Below are positions 1 through 8,573 of a stretch of DNA of 64,000 nucleotides, piece by piece. Location: NCBI GenBank assembly GCA_024225035.1, contig JAAEMX010000452.1:1-64000 (forward strand). The letters run 5' to 3'. Each line of letters starts with the position of its first letter. Position 1 is the stretch's first letter. Under the pieces are notes generated by a model. It had not been told where the DNA came from and did no database searches. It saw only the letters and a list, made by a program, of their open reading frames with translations. This DNA comes from Lentisphaerota bacterium. Its GTDB lineage: Bacteria; Verrucomicrobiota; Lentisphaeria; Victivallales; Victivallaceae. The translations under genes and the position numbers were made by a program.

Positions 1-268
1 CTGCTGCTATGATTATGCTGGTAGTGTTTATGCCTGCGCATATATCAATCTTGCCTGCGGCTACTGCCTTGGCTTGTTTGAGGCCATTGGTGATATCATG
101 AAATTTTATTTCTATCCCATCTTTCGCAAATTCTTTTTCCAGTAATCCCTTTTTTTTCATAACTATCAATTGAAGACTAAATGGATCTCTTGGATAAGTT
201 ACATTGATTTCTTTGCCATAAAGGTTAAAAGCTACGAATAAAGACAGAATACAAAACAAAACTCTCAT
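1..268 (-). CDS. ABC transporter substrate-binding protein, NMT1/SsuA-like (3' end outside window)
   Basis: Reading leftward from an ATG at 268, 89 codons stay open to the window edge, so only the N-terminus is present. It starts with a signal peptide (MRVLFCILSLFVAFNLYG) and continues as a type 2 periplasmic binding fold of the SsuA/TauA/NMT1 type: a first beta strand (INVTYPRDPF), a helix naming a membrane-side ligand pocket (MKKKGLLEKEF), then the segment with AVAAGKIDICAG, typical of these receptors. An AGAGGA ribosome site lies just upstream of the ATG. Such proteins capture sulfonates, nitrate, bicarbonate or thiamine precursors for an ABC importer; the ligand cannot be told from this fragment. 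Partner permease and ATPase genes would lie left of the window. Confidence 0.75.
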   Translation of the reverse strand, partial: MRVLFCILSLFVAFNLYGKEINVTYPRDPFSLQLIVMKKKGLLEKEFAKDGIEIKFHDITNGLKQAKAVAAGKIDICAGINTTSIIIAA

Positions 269-601
269 CTAATCCTCTTATGATTAATACATTTCCTCAT
301 TAAAGCAAAGTGCTATTATATCTTTTGATAATGTATTTTCAAGTATAAATATAAATATTTTATAGTTTAAAAGGCATTGATTAAGTTTGAAAGATAAGGC
401 TAAGACGGCACGAATAACAGCGAGCCGCCACGTCTCGGAAAAAGAAACTTGCCTTTTAAAGGTTCAGTAAACCTGTCTCTCTAATATCTAACAAAACGGC
501 AAAATGTTTTCAAAGGGTTTTGAATGAGGTAAGTTAGGGGTAAGATAAAAAAATGGTAAAATAGGTTTATGTGTAACTTGTTGATTATGAGGGCAAAAAA
601 A
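269..601. other. Intergenic region without a gene
   Basis: About 330 bases between the binding-protein start and tRNA-Val. I see no convincing coding frame, only AT-rich sequence next to the start at 268 that could hold its leftward promoter, and a short hairpin around 460-474 (AGGTT/AACCT). No function assigned. Confidence 0.5.
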
Positions 602-678
602 TGGTGGGCGATACAGGACTCGAACCTGTGACAACTTGGGTGTAAACCAAGTGCTCTAGCCAACTGAGCTAATCGCCC
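602..678 (-). tRNA. tRNA-Val (anticodon UAC)
   Basis: On the minus strand a complete cloverleaf folds: acceptor GGGCGAT with ATCGCCC, D arm GCTC/GAGC, anticodon stem CTTGG/CCAAG around the loop TTTACAC (anticodon TAC), T arm ACAGG/CCTGT with loop TTCGAGT, discriminator A and an encoded CCA. It reads valine codons GUA (and GUG by wobble). Its 3' CCA is directly followed by seven T residues. Confidence 0.97.
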
Positions 679-698
679 TTGCTTCTGACAAGGCTTAT

Positions 699-726
699 AC
701 AATAGCGAATAGCTAAGGATATTCAA
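699..726 (-). promoter_or_regulatory. Predicted promoter of tRNA-Val
   Basis: On the minus strand TTGAAT (726-721) and TATTGT (704-699) are separated by 16 bases and lie about 20 bases before the mature tRNA 5' end. The match to a sigma-70-type promoter is fair, not perfect. Confidence 0.4.
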
Positions 727-793
727 GCTCGTTTTCTGATATTTTTTGAAAAAATTCAAGTTTTCTGTTTTTTGAGCCGAATGTCGCCATGTT

Positions 794-821
794 GAGGTAG
801 ATTTTTAGCTCAATCTACCTC
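794..821 (-). terminator. Hairpin at the end of the RND pump gene
   Basis: A perfect 10-bp inverted repeat (GAGGTAGATT, 8-base loop, AATCTACCTC) includes the last codons and stop of the RND transporter gene. It lacks a clear U-run on the minus strand, so it may stabilise the mRNA end or attenuate rather than terminate efficiently. Confidence 0.5.
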
Positions 822-3800
822 TTCTGTGCGACCAATGCGCATGTTGAATTTTTCGACAAGCATACTGTAGATTACCGGCATCAATATTAATGTTAATGTA
901 GTACCGTAAAGCAGGCCGAAGATAATAACAACCGCAAGAGGCTGAAATAGAGGACCTCCACTGATCGCCAATGGCAGCAGGCCACCCATGGTTGTAAATG
1001 TCGTTAGGGCGATAGGGCGGACACGTAATGCTCCGCCATCAATGACGCATTGAGTAAATTCTTCCTTAGTTAGCCCGTTATATTTCGTTAGTCCTTCGTC
1101 GGAAGTGCCGATAGCTGCTTTTTCGTGTACCAGCATGCTGATGAAATCAAAAAGCACAATTGCACCGTTTACAATAATTCCAAATAATGAGAGCAGTCCC
1201 AGTTGAGCAAAGAAGCCGAGAGGTTGATTCATAATAAATAACCCCATAAAAGCTCCAGTGCAGGCCAAAGGAAGAGTGAGGATTACCGCAAAGGCTTTCA
1301 TGATAGAGTTAAAATAAACTACCAGACATAATATAATCAATGCAAATGCAATCAGCATGGCGGTCCCGATATCCCTACTTCCATCCTTGGCTTTTTCGTA
1401 GGTACCACCTATTTCAATCGAATAGCCAGCAGGTAATTCTTTGTTGAGCTCTTTCAGTTTTGGCAATGACTGGTTGATTATTGATGTAGCCAGAAAGCCT
1501 TCTGCCACCTGACCCAGAATTTCCATATTACGACGTTGACAGAAGCGTTCTATTCTGGCTGGTTTAAAAGAAAGCTTGATATCTGATACAGCGGTCAGCG
1601 GAACTTTGCCGTTTGACCCTTCCAGGTAGAGTTCTTTTATTTTGCTTATTTTGTTTCGATCCTGCCATGGAAGCCGGAAATAGACAGGTACTTGATGATC
1701 ACCTTCACGGAATGTTGTCAGAAGAGCACCTGAAAAGAAGGCATTCAAGGTATTGCCTGCAGCAGTTCGGTTAACTCCGGCGGCAGCGCATTTTTCTTCG
1801 TCAGGCATAACGTCTACTTGACCTGCCAGGTTTCCCCAGCCGTCGTGTATATCCAGAGTGCCGGGGATATCTTTTAGAATCTTTTCGATTTTTGCAGCGT
1901 ATTTTTTCAATATAATATAGTCATCACCCAGCAGTCTTATCATGATAGGATATTTTGCGCCCGGCCCCATACCTATGCGTTTGGGGGATATTCTTGCTTC
2001 CGTCAGTTTTTCGTCACAAATCTCACGTATGCGTTTTGAAAGTTCCCAGGTAAGTTTGGGGCTAGCTCCGTTAACAAGAATCTGAGCATAATTGCTTTTG
2101 GGGAACTCAGGCATTACAGAGAGCTTAAAACGAGGTGCGCTTTCTCCAGAAAAGCTGACATAGTTTACTATGGGGTCTTTGTCTGTTTTTTCTTTTATCA
2201 ATTTGGCCTGCTCAGCAATGATATTTTCTACTTTTCGGCAAACTTTACTGGTTTTTTTGATGGAAGAGCCTTCTGGCAGCCAGATATCAATAAGGATTTG
2301 GTTTCCGCCGCTGGCGGGTATGAAGTCAGTAGCAATTATTCCGGTTTTGAGCATAACAATAGTTAGGGCAAACGAGGCAAAGGCTGCGGTAATTATTGTT
2401 GCCCGGTGTTTTATTGACCAGCGGAGGGTTGCTCGATACCATAGTAACTTGCCGTGGTCTGAGTTGTCGGGATCAGTTTTTCTCCCTCGTATATAGTTTA
2501 TGAAAATTGTAAGTGGTGGAATTCGGTCAGTACCCGGCTTGAGTAGCAGCCAGGTTAAAGTCACAGTAAAAGTTATGGCAACGACCCAACTGGTCAGTAG
2601 AGTGACAGAAACGACAACGGGTATACTGTAAATATACTCTCCCGGGTTGCCTGGGACGGTGACCATTGGCAGGAAAGCAAAAACTGTTGTGAGAGTTCCC
2701 ATAAGAATTGGATAGATTACCTGTTTTGTTCCGACCACGGCAGCTTCAAAACGAGAATAACCTTCCTCCTGCAAACGGTGAACATTATCGCATATTTCAA
2801 TCGCACAGTCTACCAGCATCCCAAGGGAAATGATAAGTGACGCGATAGACATTTTTTCCAGCTGCACATTGAACAAGCGTACTATTGCAAACGATATCAT
2901 GACAATCACAGGAATTGCGGAAGCCATGATTACGGCTACACGCTTACCTATGAGCAGCCACGCAACTATAACCAGAATGCAGATTGCCTGCAGTAGATTG
3001 ACCACAAAAACATTGATATTGTCCATCACGTCTTTGGGCTGATCGGCGACAACGGCTACTTTTAAGTCTGGAGGCAGAAAAGTATTTTCCCATGTTTTAA
3101 TCATTTTGCGGACTTCTTCGCCAAGGGTAACGATATTACGCCCTTTTTTCATTGTAAAATGAATGATAATGCATTTATTTGCTGAAACCTGAGGGTCGCT
3201 GTACCTGGTCAGGATTGGAGGTGGATCAACGTAAGAACGTTTAACATTAAGTCCTAAAGCCTCAATGCTTACCGGAAGGCCTTCACTTGAAGTTGAGACA
3301 ATTGTGCGTTTGATTTGGCTTACCGTATCGTAGTCACCTTTTACGGTTACATTAAACTGCTGTTTGCCAGTATCCAGTGTGCCTCCCGGAATCAGCTTAT
3401 TTTTAGCTTCAAGGCGTCTGGCCAGCTCATCGATAGATACTTGGATTCTGCTCCAGTTGCCGGCATTGGGCTCTATATAGATAGCTTCATCCAAGTCGCT
3501 CATAATTGTGACTGTCGCAACACTGTTAAGCTGCTTCAGATTATCACGAATATCTTCACAGATAATTTGCAGTTTGCGCATTGAATAAGGCTTTTCGATC
3601 TTTTGCTTGCCCGGCATCGGGGTTTGGTAAATCGCCAGCATCATGGCGCTGGTGTCGACATAATTAGCGTTTACGTAAGGCCTTGAGGAACCTGTCGGTA
3701 ACTTAACTTTTTGCACTTGAGCACGTATTATATCGCAGACGGCATCAACATTTTTAACACTGTCTTCCAGTCTGACTTTAATGGTACACAGGCCAGGGGA

Positions 3801-4052
3801 TATTGTAGCTGTCGTTTCTTTGACTTCGTCAATTCCGGAAATTTCGCGTTCGAGAGGGTCGCAAACCAGCTCCTCCATTTTGTGTGCTGTAGCCCCGGGC
3901 CAGCTGGTTATGACAGTACAAAATCTTAGCGTGAATTCCGGATCTTCGCGACGTGGAGAAGCATTGTACTGCCAGATGCCCCAGATGAACCCAACGATAG
4001 CCAGCGAGAAGACTACGGTACGGTATTTAATTGAATTTTCTACCAGTTTCAC
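810..4052 (-). CDS. RND family efflux transporter, inner-membrane pump subunit
   Basis: A 1080-residue protein of the AcrB/MexB superfamily (usual length 1020-1080), the proton-driven inner-membrane pump of a tripartite efflux system. It shows one N-terminal membrane helix (about 12-30), a porter domain, a helix bundle at about 350-540 with a D in MLVDCAIEICDN matching the proton-relay region, a second porter domain, and a last helix bundle at about 880-1070. The C-terminal part has the repeat typical of RND proteins (LPLACTGAF; FGIIVNGAIVLFDF). The gene starts with GTG, overlapping the stop of the adaptor gene by four bases (GTGA), so the two are translationally coupled. Its substrate cannot be read from sequence. 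No outer-membrane factor gene is adjacent. Confidence 0.95.
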   Translation of the reverse strand: MKLVENSIKYRTVVFSLAIVGFIWGIWQYNASPRREDPEFTLRFCTVITSWPGATAHKMEELVCDPLEREISGIDEVKETTATISPGLCTIKVRLEDSVKNVDAVCDIIRAQVQKVKLPTGSSRPYVNANYVDTSAMMLAIYQTPMPGKQKIEKPYSMRKLQIICEDIRDNLKQLNSVATVTIMSDLDEAIYIEPNAGNWSRIQVSIDELARRLEAKNKLIPGGTLDTGKQQFNVTVKGDYDTVSQIKRTIVSTSSEGLPVSIEALGLNVKRSYVDPPPILTRYSDPQVSANKCIIIHFTMKKGRNIVTLGEEVRKMIKTWENTFLPPDLKVAVVADQPKDVMDNINVFVVNLLQAICILVIVAWLLIGKRVAVIMASAIPVIVMISFAIVRLFNVQLEKMSIASLIISLGMLVDCAIEICDNVHRLQEEGYSRFEAAVVGTKQVIYPILMGTLTTVFAFLPMVTVPGNPGEYIYSIPVVVSVTLLTSWVVAITFTVTLTWLLLKPGTDRIPPLTIFINYIRGRKTDPDNSDHGKLLWYRATLRWSIKHRATIITAAFASFALTIVMLKTGIIATDFIPASGGNQILIDIWLPEGSSIKKTSKVCRKVENIIAEQAKLIKEKTDKDPIVNYVSFSGESAPRFKLSVMPEFPKSNYAQILVNGASPKLTWELSKRIREICDEKLTEARISPKRIGMGPGAKYPIMIRLLGDDYIILKKYAAKIEKILKDIPGTLDIHDGWGNLAGQVDVMPDEEKCAAAGVNRTAAGNTLNAFFSGALLTTFREGDHQVPVYFRLPWQDRNKISKIKELYLEGSNGKVPLTAVSDIKLSFKPARIERFCQRRNMEILGQVAEGFLATSIINQSLPKLKELNKELPAGYSIEIGGTYEKAKDGSRDIGTAMLIAFALIILCLVVYFNSIMKAFAVILTLPLACTGAFMGLFIMNQPLGFFAQLGLLSLFGIIVNGAIVLFDFISMLVHEKAAIGTSDEGLTKYNGLTKEEFTQCVIDGGALRVRPIALTTFTTMGGLLPLAISGGPLFQPLAVVIIFGLLYGTTLTLILMPVIYSMLVEKFNMRIGRTEEVD

Positions 4053-5692
4053 AGTTTCACCTGTCCGGTTGATTTGACTTGAACGCTTTCTCCTGGAGCG
4101 ACAAACTGAGCTCCGTCATTTACAATTTCATCATTTGGTTTCAGGTTGGGAGAGCTTATGAGCAGATAGTCGTTAAAGTGCCCTTTGATCTCAACAGGCA
4201 CTTTTCTAACGTACATACTGCCGTCTTTGCGTCTTTCAATTTTAAATATCCAGGTACTGCGTGTATCGCTGCATAGAGATTCCTGAGGAACGTATATTCC
4301 TGCCGGTACATCGCTGGATTCCAGTAAAACTTTGACCAGATCGCCGGGGCGGAACATGCGTCTGGTTCTTATGAGGGCGGCGTTGGAACCGCTCTTGAAA
4401 TTATCTGGAACACCTTTTGCTGTTAAAGCATAGTGTTTTACTTTTGTTGTTTGAGGAGTTATAAACCTGTATTTGAACAGTCCGAGCATATCATATATAC
4501 CAGGTTCAACTTTGACGTGATGCCTGGTGATCTTGAAAACAGGCGCGCCGGGTATAGATGCTTTGGTTTTTTCAGCAAGCCAGATGAAATTACCTTTTGC
4601 ATCTTTCTTTATGTACTTATCTATTACTACATTTTTTTCGACACCTTTAGTAAGAATTGCCCCAACCGGACTTACCGCTGTTATTTGTGGAAGATCGGTA
4701 ATCGCTTTAGGCAGGTTTTGTGTAGAGTTGATAATGTCGTTGCGTACCAGTATCTCCAAGCTGTAAGTGAAGGTGCGTGGATCGGCAACCGAAGCTTTTC
4801 GATTTACGATTGCGGAAACCGGTTTGTCGGTGCCCGGCGGGTAGACTTTTACATACTGACAGTAATAGAATTTTCGGTCAAGTTCCGGTGAAATATCAAG
4901 CTTAACCATCAATGGATCCATCGCTATCAGCCTGACTACTTTTTCTCCGGCTTTGACATAGGCGCCTACGTCGGAATACACATCAGCTATTTTGCCGGGG
5001 AAGGGGGCGTGAAGTTCAGTGCGTTTGAGGTTGAGTTCGGCATCTTTCACTATTTGCTGCAGTTGCTCGAACCTTGCTTTTTCAGCTTTTAAGGTAGCTA
5101 TCTTAACGTTGACTGAGGCTTCCAGTTCACGATATTTAGCGATTATTATCTTGTAATTAGTTTCAGCTTTTTCAAAGACTTGGTCAGAAACAACTTTCTT
5201 GTTTTTAAGCTTTAATTGACGTTGATATTCCCTGCCGGCATTTATGACATCGGCTTTGGCGGCGTCAAGCTGTCGTTTGGTTACTTCTTTAATTTCTATC
5301 TGTTTGGCAACAACGTTCGCTTTGGCTGCTGCTGCCTGAGCCTGAGCTGTTTTTAAACTGAGTTCATATTGTTCCGGGGCTATCCGTGCTAAAAGAGCTC
5401 CATCGCCGTTGTTGGCCAGACTGTATGGATTAGTGCCGCTTTTGACGTAGATGTTGCGTGCAGTAACCCATTGGATTCTACCGCCTACCTCAAAGCTGAT
5501 ATCTTCCTCTTTCCATGGAGCGACAATACCGGTTACTTTAATAATTTCATTGGGATTATTTTTTTGGAGGCGAAGTGCAGTAACGGAACGAATATATTCA
5601 TCAGGTCGGCATTTACGCGGCAGTAAAAATAAAATAGTACTTATAACAACCAATGCGACCAGTATTATTGCAGGCCAGAATAGTTTTCTCAT
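4049..5692 (-). CDS. RND efflux periplasmic adaptor (HlyD/membrane fusion family)
   Basis: A 547-residue membrane fusion protein, longer than the usual 370-420. It has an N-terminal membrane anchor (about 5-25), a first lipoyl half with EEDISFEVGGRI, a long alpha-helical hairpin rich in A, K, E and Q (about 115-220), the second lipoyl half (LHAPFPGKIADV; VKAGEKVVRLI) and beta-barrel and membrane-proximal domains. The extra length lies in the beta-barrel region (about 330-430). The adaptor joins the RND pump to an outer-membrane channel across the periplasm. It sits between the tetR gene (103-base gap) and the pump gene (4-base overlap), forming one operon. An AGGA site lies 8 bases before the ATG. 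Confidence 0.93.
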   Translation of the reverse strand: MRKLFWPAIILVALVVISTILFLLPRKCRPDEYIRSVTALRLQKNNPNEIIKVTGIVAPWKEEDISFEVGGRIQWVTARNIYVKSGTNPYSLANNGDGALLARIAPEQYELSLKTAQAQAAAAKANVVAKQIEIKEVTKRQLDAAKADVINAGREYQRQLKLKNKKVVSDQVFEKAETNYKIIIAKYRELEASVNVKIATLKAEKARFEQLQQIVKDAELNLKRTELHAPFPGKIADVYSDVGAYVKAGEKVVRLIAMDPLMVKLDISPELDRKFYYCQYVKVYPPGTDKPVSAIVNRKASVADPRTFTYSLEILVRNDIINSTQNLPKAITDLPQITAVSPVGAILTKGVEKNVVIDKYIKKDAKGNFIWLAEKTKASIPGAPVFKITRHHVKVEPGIYDMLGLFKYRFITPQTTKVKHYALTAKGVPDNFKSGSNAALIRTRRMFRPGDLVKVLLESSDVPAGIYVPQESLCSDTRSTWIFKIERRKDGSMYVRKVPVEIKGHFNDYLLISSPNLKPNDEIVNDGAQFVAPGESVQVKSTGQVKL

Positions 5693-5795
5693 CTTAGTAT
5701 TCCTGTGGTTAATCTTTTGCTGTTTGGAATAGTAAAAAACGCTTTGTTTAATATGCGGAACAGTTCCGCATTTTTTTACAAAATGAATTTACGCT

Positions 5796-6410
5796 TTAGA
5801 CGTTTTTTATGCCATTACAGGTTACAATTGTTATTTCTTTTGCTAATTTTTTCATTTTTTCATCATCATAAATATCATTGCCGAAATAGCCTCTAAGCAT
5901 TCCGGATGCACCTTTTATCATGTGAGTTTGAGCAATGCCGGCAAAGAGGAAATACTTCAATTTTTCCTTGTCATAGTTTGGCATTATAGCTTCCAGAGAT
6001 GAACGGATGCTTTCGATAAAAGGTTTGAAATTACGATCATATATGAACTCAAACGCTTCACTTGGATTGAAAATTTCGCGATGCATAATTTCATGCCAGT
6101 ATGAGTGGATGTCGTCCTTGTCGCATGAAACGGCCATTTTTATGAGTTCTTCCAGAAACAGTTCCGGCTCTTTAATGTCTTTGAATCTTGGCGACTCAAG
6201 GTCTTCTCTCATTTGCGGCAGCAATCGGTCGGCTAATTTATTAACTACTGCCAGATAAAGGTCTTTCTTGCTGCCAAAATGATAGTTTACAGCAGCAATG
6301 TTAACATCAGCATCTTTACATATTGCTTTTATAGTAGAATTTTCATAGCCATATTTAGCGAAAATCTCAAGCGCGGCGGCCATGATTTTTGTTTTTGCAT
6401 CGTTTTTCAT
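5796..6410 (-). CDS. TetR/AcrR family transcriptional regulator
   Basis: 204 residues with an N-terminal TetR helix-turn-helix (about 7-53, including ALEIFAKYGYENSTIKAIC and the recognition helix INIAAVNYHFGSKKDLY-type motif) and a helical C-terminal ligand domain of the kind found in CecR-like regulators. It is the first gene of the operon with the adaptor and RND pump downstream, so it most likely represses its own operon and releases DNA when a pump substrate binds. A 46-bp palindrome starts 17 bases upstream of its start codon and is the best candidate operator. Function is inferred from family and gene order. Confidence 0.92.
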   Translation of the reverse strand: MKNDAKTKIMAAALEIFAKYGYENSTIKAICKDADVNIAAVNYHFGSKKDLYLAVVNKLADRLLPQMREDLESPRFKDIKEPELFLEELIKMAVSCDKDDIHSYWHEIMHREIFNPSEAFEFIYDRNFKPFIESIRSSLEAIMPNYDKEKLKYFLFAGIAQTHMIKGASGMLRGYFGNDIYDDEKMKKLAKEITIVTCNGIKNV

Positions 6411-6426
6411 AAAAGTTAAATACCTA

Positions 6427-6472
6427 TTTCAAATGGTCATTTTAAATATTAATTTAAATTGTTATTTTGAAA
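6427..6472. promoter_or_regulatory. Coaxial palindrome, candidate TetR operator
   Basis: Two perfect inverted repeats share one axis at 6449.5: the inner arms TTTAAAT/ATTTAAA (6441-6447, 6452-6458) and the outer arms TTTCAAA/TTTGAAA (6427-6433, 6466-6472). The site lies 17 bases from the tetR start codon and is placed to control the pump operon; it could also act on the divergent permease gene. Confidence 0.5.
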
Positions 6473-6666
6473 AATCAATAACTCATTATAAAAAATAAAA
6501 TTTTTAGCTGGTCGCTCATTTGGATATGTTCAGGCTGGTGATATAGTTATTCTGACTGAAAATAACAGTCTGACCTATTTATCAGAACTTGTTTTTACCA
6601 GATAGTTTTGAGATTAAATTGCAACTTTTTAAAGCAATACTTTTGCGGAGTTATGAGGTTATATTC

Positions 6667-7974
6667 ATGTTAAGATATATTATCAAAAGGCTGGCTTACT
6701 CCATTCTGATTATTTTGGGGGTAGTCGTGTTGACATTTCTGCTGTTTAGAGTAGCTGCCGGTGATCCGGCGGCAGCGGTGCTGGGCAAAAATCCTTCGCC
6801 TCAGGAGGTTGAGGATTTGCGTACGGAACTGGGTGCTGATTTGCCGATGATTTACGGTAAGTGGCGCAAAACCGAGGCTTTTACCGCTACAGACTTTACT
6901 AACATGCGAGAACTGCCGGGCGTCACTTTTCCCAAAGAGGTTGAATGGTGTGAAGAAGGGATAAAACTGAATCAGCAAAAGGTTATTTTTAACCGTAATT
7001 TTGGTATAGGGAAAGTTCATCAAAGCTGTCAGATTTTCTTCAAAGGTAACCTCGATGTTTTAGGACAGCAGTATTCTTCCCCAGCAGACTGGTCAGAGAT
7101 TACAGTAGATATTTCGCCTGAAGTTAAGAACTTGGAGCTGTCTGGCGGTAACGACAGTATTGTCAAGAATGTAACTTTTTTCCGTCAACAGCGTTCTCCG
7201 TTCAACTCGCAGCTTTTCAGATCTCTTGAGGAGATAATCAGCTTTAAAAAGACGTTCCCATATATCAGCTTTCTGAATTTTGGCAGAACCATTATAACAA
7301 GAGAGCCTATAAGGGCAATACTATGGCGTGGGGTTGGGCCGTCATTATGCCTTATGATTCCTATATTTATAGGAGAGCTCGTTCTTGGCATTGTGCTGGC
7401 ACTGCTGGCTACTGTGTATAAAGGATGCTGGATTGATCGGACTGTGGTAATGTTTTCAATTGCCGGTATGAGTATCAGCTATCTGGTATTTATTATTTTC
7501 GGACAATGGTATTTAGGGTATTATTTTAACTGGTTTCCGGTTTGGGGGTGGGGGACGCTAGCCCACTTGACCCTGCCGGTATTAATAGGCATTGCCAGTG
7601 GGCTTGGTGGCGGAGTCAGGTTTTACCGGACTGTTTTTGTCAACGAGTTAAACCGTGAATATCTAAGGACCGCCGCGGCGAAAGGGTGTTCCAGCTTCAA
7701 GATTTACGGTGGCCATTTGCTTCGCAATGCAGCAATTCCGATTATTACCCGTGCTTCCGCAATTATCCCTTTTTTGTTCACTGGAAGTTTGCTTCTTGAA
7801 ACTTTCTTTGGCATCCCCGGTTTGGGATATCTGGGTGTGGATGCGCTTAATAATTCTGATTTGCAACTGCTTAAGGCTCTGGTTATTGTTTCAGCAGCTT
7901 TGTTTGTTGGCATTAACATGCTGGCTGATATTGCTTATGCCTGGGCTGATCCTCGAATCAGGCTTGACAAATAG
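6667..7974 (+). CDS. ABC transporter permease, DppB/OppB type, with a large extra domain
   Basis: A 435-residue inner-membrane permease of the dipeptide/oligopeptide importer family (usual length about 310-340). It has the first membrane helix, then the conserved segment AGDPAAAVLGKNPSPQEV, then about 140 extra residues (roughly 65-205) predicted outside the cytoplasm before the family resumes at SFLNFGRTIITREPI. The coupling loop REYLRTAAAKGCSSFKIYGG and the terminal PGLGYLGVDAL segment are present. The ATG at 6667 is chosen because GAGGTT precedes it; an in-frame upstream start would add 26 residues with no conservation signal. No DppA, DppC, DppD or DppF gene follows, so its partners must lie elsewhere. 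Confidence 0.88.
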   Translation: MLRYIIKRLAYSILIILGVVVLTFLLFRVAAGDPAAAVLGKNPSPQEVEDLRTELGADLPMIYGKWRKTEAFTATDFTNMRELPGVTFPKEVEWCEEGIKLNQQKVIFNRNFGIGKVHQSCQIFFKGNLDVLGQQYSSPADWSEITVDISPEVKNLELSGGNDSIVKNVTFFRQQRSPFNSQLFRSLEEIISFKKTFPYISFLNFGRTIITREPIRAILWRGVGPSLCLMIPIFIGELVLGIVLALLATVYKGCWIDRTVVMFSIAGMSISYLVFIIFGQWYLGYYFNWFPVWGWGTLAHLTLPVLIGIASGLGGGVRFYRTVFVNELNREYLRTAAAKGCSSFKIYGGHLLRNAAIPIITRASAIIPFLFTGSLLLETFFGIPGLGYLGVDALNNSDLQLLKALVIVSAALFVGINMLADIAYAWADPRIRLDK

Positions 7975-8078
7975 GCCTAAAATTTAGCTATAAGGGTTTA
8001 ATTTGCCCTGTGTCGTGTTATTTGTATTGTAGCTTATTAGCAACATCTTAATAATATATGAAGAAAGGACTTTTCACT

Positions 8079-8519
8079 ATGAGTGATACTGATATCAAAA
8101 AGTTTATGGCTGAACAACTTAATGCGGGCATAAGTCTTGCGGAAGTACAGAAACTTATCGATGAAAAATTTGATTGTAAAATGACTTTTCTTGAGGTGCG
8201 TCTGCTCGCATCTGAACTCGAGAATATCGAATGGGAAAAAGAAGAGGAAAAGGAAGAGAATGCTGAAGAAGACATTATTGAAGCCGAAGAAGTAGTTCTT
8301 GGGGAAGATGGTGTCTGTGTGGTTGAAATGAGCAAACTGGTTAAACCTGGTGCGGTTGCGCATGGTTCAGTGAAGTTCCCTTCCGGTGCTACTGCTGACT
8401 GGATGCTTGATAACCTGGGTAGATTAGGGCTTGAAAACTCTCAGGGCAATCCGACTCCTGAAGATTTTGAAGCCTTTAAAGTTGAACTTCAGAAAGCTTT
8501 TTCCAACGCGGGAATGTAA
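8079..8519 (+). CDS. Small acidic protein of unknown function
   Basis: 146 residues. The N-terminal third is helical (KKFMAEQLNAGISLAEVQKLIDEKF), followed by a glutamate-rich stretch (about 58-78) and a compact C-terminal segment with GSVKFPSGATADWMLDNLGRLGL and PTPEDFEAFKVELQKAF. I recall similar C-termini in uncharacterised proteins of Verrucomicrobia and Lentisphaerae but cannot name a family. There is no signal peptide or membrane helix, so it is probably cytoplasmic. The ATG at 8079 has an AAAGGA site 9 bases upstream; the ATG 21 bases earlier has none. It sits between the permease and the AsmA-like gene and could be co-transcribed with either. Confidence 0.7.
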   Translation: MSDTDIKKFMAEQLNAGISLAEVQKLIDEKFDCKMTFLEVRLLASELENIEWEKEEEKEENAEEDIIEAEEVVLGEDGVCVVEMSKLVKPGAVAHGSVKFPSGATADWMLDNLGRLGLENSQGNPTPEDFEAFKVELQKAFSNAGM

Positions 8520-8573
8520 TGGGTATGTGAGCATCTAATTTCCAGTTCCATGATAAATTTTGAGGAGAAAATC

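Noticed and set aside
481-759. 92-codon open frame across tRNA-Val
   Set aside because: It runs through the complete tRNA gene, so it cannot be a real coding region.
4433-4891. 152-codon open frame opposite the adaptor gene
   Set aside because: It lies wholly inside a clear gene on the other strand, has no ribosome site and its composition is that of an antisense shadow.
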